From Gammaproteobacteria bacterium (GTDB lineage Bacteria; Pseudomonadota; Gammaproteobacteria; Steroidobacterales; Foliamicaceae), in NCBI GenBank assembly GCA_026707445.1, contig JAPOWV010000024.1, positions 1 to 64,000 on the forward strand: 64,000 bases of DNA, read 5' to 3'. The position numbers were made by a program, and so were the translations under genes. Shown here piece after piece: positions 35,989-44,103 of this stretch (positions are counted from its first letter, which is position 1; each line of letters starts with the position of its first letter). The notes beneath the pieces were generated by a model. It made no database searches. It was given only the letters and a program-made list of their open reading frames with translations, and was not told the origin of the DNA.

Positions 35989-36017
35989 TTGACATCCATT
36001 TGGAAGAAAATTAGACT
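35989..36017 (+). promoter_or_regulatory. Sigma-70-like promoter of the AAA/DUF4143 gene
   Basis: TTGACA (35989-35994) and TAGACT (36012-36017) with a 17-bp spacer, in an AT-rich patch unlike its surroundings, 31 bp before the start codon. An inverted repeat CCAGA-TT-TCTGG (36026-36037) lies over the expected start of transcription and could be an operator. Confidence 0.6.
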
Positions 36018-36047
36018 TATGTATTCCAGATTTCTGGGATAAACGGC

Positions 36048-37196
36048 ATGATTGAGCGTGACGGCCATGTCAGGGCATTGCGGCGGCTGTTCTCCAACAA
36101 CTCCGTCATTGTCCTTCTGGGTCCGCGTGGAGCAGGCAAGACGACCCTGTCACGCGAATTTGCGCAGCGCTCGCGCTCGAATTCCTACCTCTTCGACCTC
36201 GGCTCGGCGGAGGACCGTTCCAGGCTTGACGATCCGGAACTGACTTTGTCCAACCTGCAAGGCCTGGTCGTGCTGGACGAGATCCACCGTGCCCCGCACA
36301 TTATTGATGTCGTGCGCCGGTTGCTGGCGAGACCCTGGAACCCGGCGCGATTCCTCGTACTGAGCAGCATCGTGCCGGACAGGCTGCGGCAACGCCTCGA
36401 ATCGCTCTCCGAATACGCCGCCAACTATGAACTTCCCGGTCTTCAGCCCGCCGAACTTCCGGTGCCTCAGGCAAACGTGCGGTGGCTGAGGGGAGGTCTG
36501 CCGGCATCGTACAGCGCCGGCAGCGACAGCGAGAGCTACGAATGGCGGGAACGTTACGTTCGCGACTTCCTTGAGCGCGACATCCATCGCCTCACATCCA
36601 ATGCTCCGACGGCCCGGATCGAACGGTTCCTGGTCATGCTGGCGCACTGCCACGCGCAGGTGTGGAACGGGTCGGAACTGGCGCGCTCGCTGGGCGTCTC
36701 GCACCACACCGCCCGCCGCTATCTGAATATTCTTGAATCCGCGTTCGTCGTGCGCACGCTGAAGCCATGGCGCGCAAATCTGCCGAGGCGTCAGGTCAAG
36801 TCGCCCAAGGTTTATTTTCAGGACACGGGGCTGTTGCACTATTGCCTCGGCATTTCGAGCCTGCGTGATCTGGAGCGGCATCCCAGGTCGGGGGCGTCCT
36901 GGGAAGGCTTCGTGCTGGAAAACCTGATCCGTGTCCTTGGCGGGGAGGATACGGAGTTCTATTTCTGGGCGGCGCACACCGGGGCCAAAGTGGACCTCAT
37001 CGCCAGGAGCGGCAGGCAGCTTCGCGGTTTCGAAATCCGTCGAACCTCCGCGCCGCGCATTACGCGCTCCGTCAGATCCGCGCTGGAAGACCTTTCGCTG
37101 ACGCGGATGGATGTCGTTCACGCGGGGCCAGCAAGCTTTCCCCTGAGCAGGCGGACCCGCGCGATTTCGGCCGAGCGCCTGCACGAGGAAGTATGA
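36048..37196 (+). CDS. AAA ATPase with C-terminal DUF4143 domain
   Basis: 382 residues. Walker A GPRGAGKTT at 25-33, Walker B GLVVLDEIH near 72-80, a winged-helix-like segment (NGSELARSLGVSHHTARRYLNIL, about 203-225) and a C-terminal DUF4143 nuclease-like module (WEGFVLENLIRVLGG, then FYFWAAHTGAKVDLIA). Members are widespread accessory genes of poorly known function, sometimes linked to toxin-antitoxin or defence loci. Its own promoter and its place between nnr and tsaE suggest acquisition by transfer. tsaE starts 3 bp after its stop. Confidence 0.88.
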   Translation: MIERDGHVRALRRLFSNNSVIVLLGPRGAGKTTLSREFAQRSRSNSYLFDLGSAEDRSRLDDPELTLSNLQGLVVLDEIHRAPHIIDVVRRLLARPWNPARFLVLSSIVPDRLRQRLESLSEYAANYELPGLQPAELPVPQANVRWLRGGLPASYSAGSDSESYEWRERYVRDFLERDIHRLTSNAPTARIERFLVMLAHCHAQVWNGSELARSLGVSHHTARRYLNILESAFVVRTLKPWRANLPRRQVKSPKVYFQDTGLLHYCLGISSLRDLERHPRSGASWEGFVLENLIRVLGGEDTEFYFWAAHTGAKVDLIARSGRQLRGFEIRRTSAPRITRSVRSALEDLSLTRMDVVHAGPASFPLSRRTRAISAERLHEEV

Positions 37197-37199
37197 ACC

Positions 37200-37754
37200 T
37201 TGACCAGGGTCGGGCGGCTGTCGTATTGCGCCCGTAGCGTCGACGGCCTCGCGGCGCTGGGACGAACGCTCGCCGGGGCTCTGAAGGAAGCAATCGCCGG
37301 CAGGCCTCTACTGCTCCTTGCCCTGGACGGAGAACTGGGAACCGGGAAGACGACTCTGGCGGCCGCAACGCTGGCGGCGCTGGGAGTCCGGTCACGCGTG
37401 ACGAGCCCCACATACGGACTGGTGCATGCGCACATGTTCACCCTCGCCGGAACGGGGCGGAAGGTGGAAGTGCTGCACGTGGACTTGTACCGCCTGCGGC
37501 ATCTGGCCGAACTGGATGAACTCGGTCTTGAGGACGGTGTTCAGTCCACGCCGGCCGCGGCCTGCCAGGTACTGCTGGTGGAGTGGTTCGAGAACGCCGG
37601 GGGACGCCTTGGCTCCCCCGACCTCGCATTCCGCCTGAAGCACACGAAACCGGGCAGGCTCGTGAATCTGCGGGCCCACTCGACTACGGGCGGTCGGATT
37701 CTGCGGTCGCTGCGTGGGGCGGCGCACCCGGAACTGCAATTGCTCTCTGACTAG
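37200..37754 (+). CDS. tsaE: tRNA threonylcarbamoyladenosine biosynthesis ATPase TsaE
   Basis: 184 residues from TTG 37200, with GAGGAAG 8 bases upstream; the nearby ATG at 37193 is out of frame. Walker A GELGTGKTT at 44-52, switch region TSPTYGLVHAH and HVDLYRL. It powers the TsaBDE complex that makes t6A37 in ANN-decoding tRNAs. The C-terminus extends about 25 basic residues past the usual end. It probably now depends on transcription from the inserted AAA gene. Confidence 0.92.
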   Translation: MTRVGRLSYCARSVDGLAALGRTLAGALKEAIAGRPLLLLALDGELGTGKTTLAAATLAALGVRSRVTSPTYGLVHAHMFTLAGTGRKVEVLHVDLYRLRHLAELDELGLEDGVQSTPAAACQVLLVEWFENAGGRLGSPDLAFRLKHTKPGRLVNLRAHSTTGGRILRSLRGAAHPELQLLSD

Positions 37755-37805
37755 CGGTATTTCTTAAGTAGTGTGAATAGCTTACTAATATTCTTGGTTT
37801 TTTCC

Positions 37806-37833
37806 TTGACAAGCGGTGCCTCGGGGCTATACT
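37806..37833 (+). promoter_or_regulatory. Sigma-70 promoter of amiB
   Basis: TTGACA (37806-37811) and TATACT (37828-37833) with a 16-bp spacer, in the AT-rich gap between tsaE and amiB and 32 bp before the amiB ATG. Confidence 0.75.
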
Positions 37834-37865
37834 CGCCAACGAGGAAACCCGACTAAGCAGCAGGC

Positions 37866-39176
37866 ATGACCGCCCACCGCCTCCTCCTTGCGCTCGTTGC
37901 CGGGCTTATGGCCGGCGCCCTGCACGCCGCACCCGCGCGCATAGACAGCATCCGCGTGGCCGAGTACGACTCGAAGACGCGCGTGGTCCTTGAACTCGAT
38001 CAGGCGCGCAGCCACAAGCTCGAGGTGCTGGACAACCAGCCGCGGGTTGTCGTGGACCTTTATTCCGCGAGAATCAGCGCCACGCTTCCCGATCGGGGCA
38101 CGGGGATTGTGCGCCGGATGCGCCATGGCCGTCACCCGGGCGACATGCTGCGCGTGGTGTTCGATCTGCATGCCGCCGCGACCGCCACCAGCTTCGGCGT
38201 GGCCGCGGGGAAGGATGGCCGCGGCCACCGTATTGTGGTTGACATCTATCCCGGGGGCGTCGAGCAGGAAGGCGTCGCGGAAGGAATGGCGGCGCCCGCG
38301 AACCGCGACGTCCTCATCGCCGTAGATGCCGGGCACGGCGGCAGGGATCCGGGCGCTATCGGCAGGGGAGGATTGCAGGAAAAGACCGTGGTCCTGGCCA
38401 TTGCCCGCCGCCTGGCGCGCCAGATCGACCGGGAGCCCGGAATGTCGTCGATGATGACGCGCGACGGCGATTACTACATCAAGCTGCGCGAGCGTTATAC
38501 GCGGGCGCAACAGCGCAACGCCGACTTGTTCGTGTCGGTGCACGCGGACGCCGTGAGGGACCGGCGGGTCCGCGGTTCCAGCGTTTACGTGCTTTCAGAA
38601 AAAGGTTCATCCGATGAAGCCCGCCGGCTTGCGCGGCGCGAGAACGCATCGGACATGGTTGGCGGAATCGAGATGGACGGCCTGCCGCCCACCGTTGCGA
38701 CCATGATCATCGATCTGTCGCAGAACGCTTCCATCGGCGCCAGCCTGGAAGCAGGTGACGATGTCCTCCAGCACCTGCACGGCGTTGGCCGCGTGCGAAA
38801 GTCGAAAGTGCAGACGGCGCCGTTTGCAGTCCTCAAGGCCCATGACGTGCCGTCGATCCTGGTGGAGACCGCCTACGTCTCCAATCCGCAGGAAGAGCGG
38901 CTGCTTAACAGCGGCAGCTACCAGGAACAACTGGCCCAGGCCATTCTGGCGGGAATTCGCGCGTATTTCTACCGGAACCCGCCACGCGGCACGCTGATCG
39001 CGCAGCGGGTCGAGGCGGGCGCAGTGCCCGAGCAGCAGTATGTCGCCCGCCGCGGCGACACGCTTAGCGGAATCGCTCAGCGCTTCAACGTTCCCCTCGC
39101 GGTATTGATCCGCGCCAACAACCTGCCGAACGACCGCCTCCGCGTCGGCCAGGTGTTAAGAATCCCCGCCAGCTAA
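37866..39176 (+). CDS. amiB: N-acetylmuramoyl-L-alanine amidase with AMIN and LysM domains
   Basis: 436 residues. Signal peptide about 1-21 (LHAAPA), AMIN domain about 24-125, Amidase_3 domain about 150-370 with zinc ligands in DAGHGGRDPGA (His), LQEKTV (Glu) and VSVHADA (His), and the catalytic Glu in LVETAYVSN. A LysM domain (QYVARRGDTLSGIAQRF) ends the protein. It splits septal murein during cell separation, normally activated by EnvC/NlpD. mutL and miaA, its usual followers, are absent; a convergent dioxygenase pair follows instead. Confidence 0.95.
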   Translation: MTAHRLLLALVAGLMAGALHAAPARIDSIRVAEYDSKTRVVLELDQARSHKLEVLDNQPRVVVDLYSARISATLPDRGTGIVRRMRHGRHPGDMLRVVFDLHAAATATSFGVAAGKDGRGHRIVVDIYPGGVEQEGVAEGMAAPANRDVLIAVDAGHGGRDPGAIGRGGLQEKTVVLAIARRLARQIDREPGMSSMMTRDGDYYIKLRERYTRAQQRNADLFVSVHADAVRDRRVRGSSVYVLSEKGSSDEARRLARRENASDMVGGIEMDGLPPTVATMIIDLSQNASIGASLEAGDDVLQHLHGVGRVRKSKVQTAPFAVLKAHDVPSILVETAYVSNPQEERLLNSGSYQEQLAQAILAGIRAYFYRNPPRGTLIAQRVEAGAVPEQQYVARRGDTLSGIAQRFNVPLAVLIRANNLPNDRLRVGQVLRIPAS

Positions 39177-39210
39177 CCGGAACCAGACGCCGGCTGTATT
39201 GCCTGCCCTC

Positions 39211-39310
39211 GCCTTTTCTCTCCCCCTCCCCTGTTGAGAGGCGCCATCCTGGCTCGGTTCCGCCATCCCTGGCTCCAACGCTCTCCACAGGGGAGGGGGA
39301 TAGAAAAGGC
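39211..39310 (-). repeat. Family A hairpin, copy 3 (amiB - ligB-like convergent gap)
   Basis: 24-nt arms (39211-39234 with 39287-39310, 23 of 24 paired), extended inward by GAGAG/CTCTC. Read on the minus strand the core holds GCC-AGGGAT-GGC (39262-39273) and GCC-AGGAT-GGC (39243-39253), each closed by a 3-bp stem. The core is almost the same as copy 4 at 61268. Orientation is downstream of, and in sense with, the dioxygenase genes. Confidence 0.88.
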
Positions 39311-39333
39311 TGAAGCTGCACGCGCCGACTGAA

Positions 39334-39403
39334 GCGCGGTGTTGCCCCTTTCCCGGCAGGAGCGTCGCGAAGTGGCTCCAGAGGGAAAGGGGCAACACCG
39401 CGC
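39334..39403. repeat. Second long hairpin in the amiB - dioxygenase gap (different core)
   Basis: Perfect 21-bp inverted repeat (39334-39354 with 39383-39403), loop 28 nt with an inner GGAGC/GGCTCC stem around TCGCGA. The core does not match family A. It ends 16 bp before the stop of the convergent dioxygenase gene and may terminate from one or both sides, although no T-tract is present. Confidence 0.85.
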
Positions 39404-39419
39404 GCAGGGTTCGCGCAAA

Positions 39420-40238
39420 CTACAGGTGGACGATGCCGACGGTGCAGCCGACGGCGAAGATCGGTATCGGCTCGTAGAACAGGATCTCGCGCGGGCTTCC
39501 GGCGGTAGCGCCCGCCACGCAGACGAAGGTGCGAATCTCGAATCCTCCCTGGCCCGCGTCCCGGTAAGTTTCCGCATCGCTGTAGCCGGTCATGCCCGAG
39601 TAGTCGTCGCGCACCCAGCGGTCGAGGAATTCCCGGTCCCAGGCCTCGTTGATCTTGCCGGAGTCGGGCGTGCAGGGCCAGTGCGAAAGCCCGCCGGTCC
39701 CGATCAACGCGATTCGTTCGGACTGCTCGTCGCAGGCCCGGCGCAGGCTCTCGCCGAATTTCCAGGCGCGTTTCAAGGGTGTGAGCGGCGGACCCTGACA
39801 GTTGATGTTGGCGGGTATGACGGGAAGGTCATAACGGGGAGTCAGGAAGTTGAGCGGCACCATCACCCCGTGATCGAATTTCCATTCCTGCGCGTAACTC
39901 ACGTCCACATCTTCCATAACCACCCCGATCAGGCGCTCCGCGAGATCGGCATTGCCGGGAACGCTGGCCTTGCCGATGCCCAGCCATTCCTCGTCCTCGA
40001 CCGGGCCCTCGTAGCCGTTCGCCATACCCAGGCAATAGGCCGGCATGTTGTCCATGAAGAAATTGGCGAAGTGCTCGGCCGCAACCACGATCAGCGCGTC
40101 CGGCCGGGCCGCTTCCAGACGCCGTCGCATCGCGTGCATCCGGGCGTAGAACCCCTCGCGCTGCGCCTTGTCGGCGCGCTCGTAACGTCCGGTGATTCCG
40201 GGGGCGTGGCTGCAAACGCCGGCGAATACCAGGCTCAT
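39420..40238 (-). CDS. Class III extradiol dioxygenase, LigB-type catalytic subunit
   Basis: 272 residues from ATG 40238; an in-frame extension to 40322 overlaps the small subunit gene. Opens with VFAGVCSHAPGITGR, where the early His fits a conserved Fe ligand; later AAEHFANFF and GTGGLSHWP carry the other conserved His residues of LigB enzymes. It probably cleaves a catechol-type ring next to a hydroxyl (protocatechuate, gallate or similar). Coupled by ATGA overlap to the LigA-like subunit. No other aromatic-degradation gene is nearby, so the substrate is open. Confidence 0.88.
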   Translation of the reverse strand: MSLVFAGVCSHAPGITGRYERADKAQREGFYARMHAMRRRLEAARPDALIVVAAEHFANFFMDNMPAYCLGMANGYEGPVEDEEWLGIGKASVPGNADLAERLIGVVMEDVDVSYAQEWKFDHGVMVPLNFLTPRYDLPVIPANINCQGPPLTPLKRAWKFGESLRRACDEQSERIALIGTGGLSHWPCTPDSGKINEAWDREFLDRWVRDDYSGMTGYSDAETYRDAGQGGFEIRTFVCVAGATAGSPREILFYEPIPIFAVGCTVGIVHL

Positions 40239-40537
40239 GTTCCGGTCATCGCGTACAGACCGGCCCGCACGGGCCCGTGCCGCTCGACGCCGTCCCGCAT
40301 GGCCTGAAGGTAGTCGTCCCACTCGTACCCGCGCAGGGCGGCGTAGTGCATCAGCAGCTGGCCGTTCACGCCCATGACATAAAGCAATCCGATGTCGGGT
40401 TCACGCAGGGCGGTTCTTTCCACGTCGTCCAGTGGATAGTCCGCGAGCAGCTCTTCAAAATCCCTTTCGTAGCGTTGCCGGACATGCTCGTCCCGGTTCA
40501 GTTGGTAGATCAGCTTCTGCAGGTAGTAAATACTCAT
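40235..40537 (-). CDS. LigA-type small subunit of extradiol dioxygenase
   Basis: 100 residues, all helical, with LADYPLDDVERTALREPDIGLLYVMGVNGQ resembling the alpha subunit of protocatechuate 4,5-dioxygenase (LigA), which caps the LigB active site. It starts 160 bp from the divergent mraZ, so the gap must hold promoters for both. Confidence 0.88.
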   Translation of the reverse strand: MSIYYLQKLIYQLNRDEHVRQRYERDFEELLADYPLDDVERTALREPDIGLLYVMGVNGQLLMHYAALRGYEWDDYLQAMRDGVERHGPVRAGLYAMTGT

Positions 40538-40631
40538 GAGTTTCCGCGGGTGCGGGTGCGCCGATTCAGGTTCCCGATCCGATATTGCATCCGCGGTGTT
40601 TCTCCGTCAACGAAAGACCGCCGTTAGACGC

Positions 40632-40659
40632 TTGCGATTGCACTATTTTGGGGTATAGT
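40632..40659 (+). promoter_or_regulatory. mraZ (dcw) promoter
   Basis: TTGCGA (40632-40637) and TATAGT (40654-40659) separated by 16 bp. The -10 box runs into the first GTGGG box, as expected for an MraZ-repressed promoter. Confidence 0.65.
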
Positions 40660-40682
40660 GGGAGCCTGTGGGAGATTGTGGG
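40658..40682 (+). promoter_or_regulatory. Three MraZ operator boxes
   Basis: GTGGG occurs at 40658, 40668 and 40678, one per 10 bp, so all boxes face the same side of the helix. This matches the known MraZ target of phased GTGGG repeats and implies autoregulation of the division cluster. Confidence 0.85.
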
Positions 40683-40697
40683 TTAAGCGGATAGGGA

Positions 40698-41126
40698 ATG
40701 TTTCAAGGCCCGGCCAATGTCACCTTGGATACCAAGGGCAGATTCGGCGTCCCTGCGCGTTACCGGCAGGGCGTGGCCGAGGCCAGTGGCGGGCGCTTGA
40801 TCTGCACCGTTCATCCGGACCGCTGTGTGCTGATCTACCTGCCCGAGGATTTTGCCAAAGTCAGGAACGATGTGGCCCGGCAAAAGGGTGGCCGGGACGC
40901 CGAAAGGCTGATCGTGGGCTACGCCACCGACGTTTCCCTGGATGCGGCCGGGCGCCTGCGAGTGCCTCCCGTGCTCAGGGAATACTGCGATCTTCAGCGC
41001 CAGGCCACTCTGCTGGCGCTGGGGCGCAGCTTTGAATTGTGGGACGCGGCCCGGTGGCGCGAAAGGGCGCTGGAAGTCAGCACCAGCGAGTCCATGGACG
41101 CAGCCCTGAGCGCCGTGCAACTTTGA
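40698..41126 (+). CDS. mraZ: Transcriptional regulator MraZ
   Basis: 142 residues, two SpoVT-AbrB-like halves: MFQGPANVTLDTKGRFGVPARYR and TDVSLDAAGRLRVPPVLREY, each with the family D-x-K/A-GR motif. It forms a ring-shaped oligomer that binds phased GTGGG boxes and represses its own cluster. First gene of the dcw operon; the stop overlaps the rsmH start. Confidence 0.96.
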   Translation: MFQGPANVTLDTKGRFGVPARYRQGVAEASGGRLICTVHPDRCVLIYLPEDFAKVRNDVARQKGGRDAERLIVGYATDVSLDAAGRLRVPPVLREYCDLQRQATLLALGRSFELWDAARWRERALEVSTSESMDAALSAVQL

Positions 41127-42070
41127 ATGCAAACGGAGCGGTCGAGCATGAACCCGCGCTGCTGGAGGAAACGCTTCGCGGCCTGGCGCTCGACCCCCAC
41201 GGCCGCTATGTTGACGCGACCTACGGCCGCGGCGGACACAGCCGGGCGATCCTTGCGGGTCTTGGCGCTAGCGGCCGCCTGCATGCAATGGACTGCGACC
41301 CGCAAGCGGTGCAGTCGGCCCGGGTGCTTGAAGAACGGGATCCGAGGTTTTCGATCGAACACGGAAATTTCCGCTGCCTCGCCCGATCGCTCGAACGCAA
41401 GGGCTGGCTGGGCAGGGTCAACGGAATCCTTTTCGACCTCGGGGTTTCGCTGCCCCAGCTTACCGACCCGGAGCGGGGCTTCAGCCTGCGCTCGGACGGG
41501 CCGCTGGACATGCGCATGAATCCCACCGAGGGCCAAAGCGCCGCCGAATGGCTGAACCGCGCGCCGAAAAACGAAATCGCCCGCGTAATCCGAAGCTGCG
41601 GAGAGGAGCCCCGGGCACGCAGGATCGCTGACGCGATCTGCCGAAACCGGCCGGTGTCCACCTGCTCCGCGCTGGCGCGGCTGGTGGCTTCCGTCACGCG
41701 GAGCCACAAGCCCGGGATTCATCCGGCCACCCGAACGTTCATGGCGCTGCGCATCTTCGTCAACGCCGAACTCGAGGTCCTTGAAGACGCGTTGCCACAG
41801 GCGGTACGCAGCCTGCGCCCGCACGGGCGCCTGTGCGTGATCGCCTTTCACTCCCTGGAGGACCGCATCGTGAAGCGATTCATGCGCAACGCTTCGCGCT
41901 TGCCTCCTCCGCTTGCCCGGCTGCCGTCCGTCCCCTCGGCAGCCGGGCCTTTACTCAAGGTCGTCGGCAGGATGCAGCGTTGCGGCGCCGCCGAAAGCCG
42001 GCGTAATCCGCGAGCCCGAAGCGCCCGCCTGCGCGTCGCCGAACGATTGGCGGGCCCGAACGAAAGATGA
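41123..42070 (+). CDS. rsmH: 16S rRNA m4C1402 methyltransferase
   Basis: 315 residues from TTG 41123, which overlaps the mraZ stop (TTGA). The start was chosen because HEPALLEE then sits at the usual distance from the N-terminus. SAM motif YVDATYGRGGHSRAIL, then FDLGVSLPQL and RIFVNAELE. It methylates C1402 in the ribosomal P site. The unusual start codon and weak ribosome site suggest low, coupled translation. Confidence 0.93.
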   Translation: MNANGAVEHEPALLEETLRGLALDPHGRYVDATYGRGGHSRAILAGLGASGRLHAMDCDPQAVQSARVLEERDPRFSIEHGNFRCLARSLERKGWLGRVNGILFDLGVSLPQLTDPERGFSLRSDGPLDMRMNPTEGQSAAEWLNRAPKNEIARVIRSCGEEPRARRIADAICRNRPVSTCSALARLVASVTRSHKPGIHPATRTFMALRIFVNAELEVLEDALPQAVRSLRPHGRLCVIAFHSLEDRIVKRFMRNASRLPPPLARLPSVPSAAGPLLKVVGRMQRCGAAESRRNPRARSARLRVAERLAGPNER

Positions 42071-42390
42071 CGTCCGGGCGTTTTTCCTCTTCGCTGCTGC
42101 TCGGTCTTGCATTTGCAACGCTGGCAAGCGGCATTCTCCTCAGCTACGCGCGCCATGATCACAGGGTGCAGTTTCGGGCCATGCAGGACCTGATAAACGA
42201 GCGCGACCAACTGGAAGTGGAATGGGGCGCGCTGCAACTGGAAAGGGCGACCTGGGCGGGATACCGCCGCATAGACCGCGAGGCGAGCGAACGCCTGGCG
42301 ATGCGGCGGCCCGACCGGCGCGACATCGTGTTTCTGAGGGTGGAGTCGGCGGATTCCTCTGTGCCCGGCCCGGGCGCGGAAAGCAGGTGA
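42067..42390 (+). CDS. ftsL: Cell division protein FtsL
   Basis: 107 residues. Short cytoplasmic N-terminus, one membrane helix (about 7-27) and a periplasmic leucine-zipper-like coiled coil (MQDLINERDQLEVEWGALQL). It joins FtsB and FtsQ to activate FtsWI. Overlaps rsmH by 4 bp. Identified mainly by position and layout, since FtsL sequences diverge widely. Confidence 0.92.
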   Translation: MTSGRFSSSLLLGLAFATLASGILLSYARHDHRVQFRAMQDLINERDQLEVEWGALQLERATWAGYRRIDREASERLAMRRPDRRDIVFLRVESADSSVPGPGAESR

Positions 42391-42393
42391 ACC

Positions 42394-44103
42394 GTGAGCA
42401 GGCGCGTACAGGCCATGCCGCGCGGGTTTCGGATCCGCATCGCCGTTTGCACTGTGGCCCTGGCGGTCTGCGCCCTGATCCTGGCGGGCCGCGCCGTTCA
42501 GCTGCACCTGCTGGAGAACGAATTTCTGGAGTCGCGGGCCGATGCGCAACAGGTCCGCGAGGCAAAGATCGTCGCCCGGCGCGGACGTATCCTGGATCGC
42601 AACGGTCAACCGCTGGCGGTCAGCGCCCCTGTGGACAGCTTCTGGGTTCATCCCGGCAGCCTGGAGAGTCTGCGGCCCTACCTGCCGCGGCTGGCGCAAA
42701 CCTTCGACAGCAGCGCCGAGCAACTTGAGCAAAGGATGGAGCGCGCCCGGGGCCGTGAATTCGTCTGGCTCAAGCGAGGCCTGCCGCCCGGCCGCTCGCA
42801 GACCGTCGTCGATCTGAAGGCGCCGGGACTGCAGGTGCGCCGAGAGTACCGCCGCTACTACCCGGCCGGAGAAATCGCCGGCCACCTGGTGGGATTCGCC
42901 GGCATCGACGAGAACGGTCAGGAGGGCCTTGAACTGGCGTTCGATTCCTGGCTTAAGGGAAGAGACGGACGCAAGCAGGTTGTCCGCGATCGGCTGGGCC
43001 GCCATGTGCGCGACATTGCCGGCATAAGCCCGCTGGAGCGGGGGCGCGACCTTCGCCTGGGGCTGGACCTCAGGATCCAGTATCTCGCCCATGCCGAACT
43101 CAAGGACGCGGTCGAGCGCCATGGCGCACGCTCGGGCTCGGTGGTGTTGCTGGACACGCTCAGCGGCGAGGTGCTGGCCATGGTCAGCCAGCCTTCGTTC
43201 AATCCCAACGACCGGCAAGGACTTCAGCCCCGCAATTACCGCAACCGTGCGGCGCTGGACCTGTTCGAGCCGGGGTCCACCATCAAGCCCCTGGTCGTGG
43301 CGGCCGCCCTGGAAAGCGGCGCCTGGGCGCTTGACGAGCGGATCGATACGGGGCCCGGCTACGTCAAGGTGGGACCCAAGGTCATCAAGGACCGCACTCC
43401 GCTGGGAGTGATCGATCTGGCAACCCTTTTGCGCCGTTCCAGCCAGGTAGGCGCCACGACCGTGGCGATGAAGCTGGCGCCCCATCGATTCTGGGAAACG
43501 CTGACCGGAGTCGGCTTCGGCCGCGCCACGGAAAGCGGTTTCCCCGGAGAGGCCGACGGATCGCTCTACAACTACAAGCACTGGAAGCCGGTGGACCAGG
43601 CGGTCATGGCGTACGGCTACGGGCTTGCGGTTACGCCCTTGCAGTTGGCCCGCGCTTACGCGGTGTTCGCAACCGGTGGAAGGACCATTCCGGTGAGCCT
43701 GGTGCGGACCGACGAGCGCCCGGGCGGTGTGCGCGTGCTGTCCGCGCACACCGCTGCGATCATGTCGGAACTGCTGGAACAACCGCTCGGCCCGGGAGGC
43801 ACCGCAACCGCAGCGCGTGTGCCGGGCTACCGGGTGGCGGGCAAGACGGGAACGGTCGAAAAGCTTGGCCCGGAAGGTTACGACTCCGAGCGGCACACGG
43901 CCCTGTTCGTCGGATTTGCGCCGGCATCCAGGCCGCGGGTGGTGGCGGTGGTCGTGATCGACGATCCCGCGGTTAACGGTTACTTCGGCGGCCAGGTGGC
44001 CGCTCCGGTTTTTTCGCGCGTGGTTACGGGCGCGCTAAGGCTGATCGGCGCGCCGATGGATGGCGTTCCCGAGGCGTCCGACACATTGGTGGCCTCCCGA
44101 TGA
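42394..44103 (+). CDS. ftsI: Peptidoglycan transpeptidase FtsI (PBP3)
   Basis: 569 residues from GTG 42394. Single N-terminal membrane anchor (about 14-34), a pedestal domain, then the transpeptidase. The active Ser295 lies in STIK, KTGT is at 484-487, and the SxN motif reads Ser349-Ser350-Gln351 where most FtsI have SSN. It crosslinks septal peptidoglycan with FtsW. The stop overlaps murE by 4 bp. Confidence 0.96.
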   Translation: MSRRVQAMPRGFRIRIAVCTVALAVCALILAGRAVQLHLLENEFLESRADAQQVREAKIVARRGRILDRNGQPLAVSAPVDSFWVHPGSLESLRPYLPRLAQTFDSSAEQLEQRMERARGREFVWLKRGLPPGRSQTVVDLKAPGLQVRREYRRYYPAGEIAGHLVGFAGIDENGQEGLELAFDSWLKGRDGRKQVVRDRLGRHVRDIAGISPLERGRDLRLGLDLRIQYLAHAELKDAVERHGARSGSVVLLDTLSGEVLAMVSQPSFNPNDRQGLQPRNYRNRAALDLFEPGSTIKPLVVAAALESGAWALDERIDTGPGYVKVGPKVIKDRTPLGVIDLATLLRRSSQVGATTVAMKLAPHRFWETLTGVGFGRATESGFPGEADGSLYNYKHWKPVDQAVMAYGYGLAVTPLQLARAYAVFATGGRTIPVSLVRTDERPGGVRVLSAHTAAIMSELLEQPLGPGGTATAARVPGYRVAGKTGTVEKLGPEGYDSERHTALFVGFAPASRPRVVAVVVIDDPAVNGYFGGQVAAPVFSRVVTGALRLIGAPMDGVPEASDTLVASR

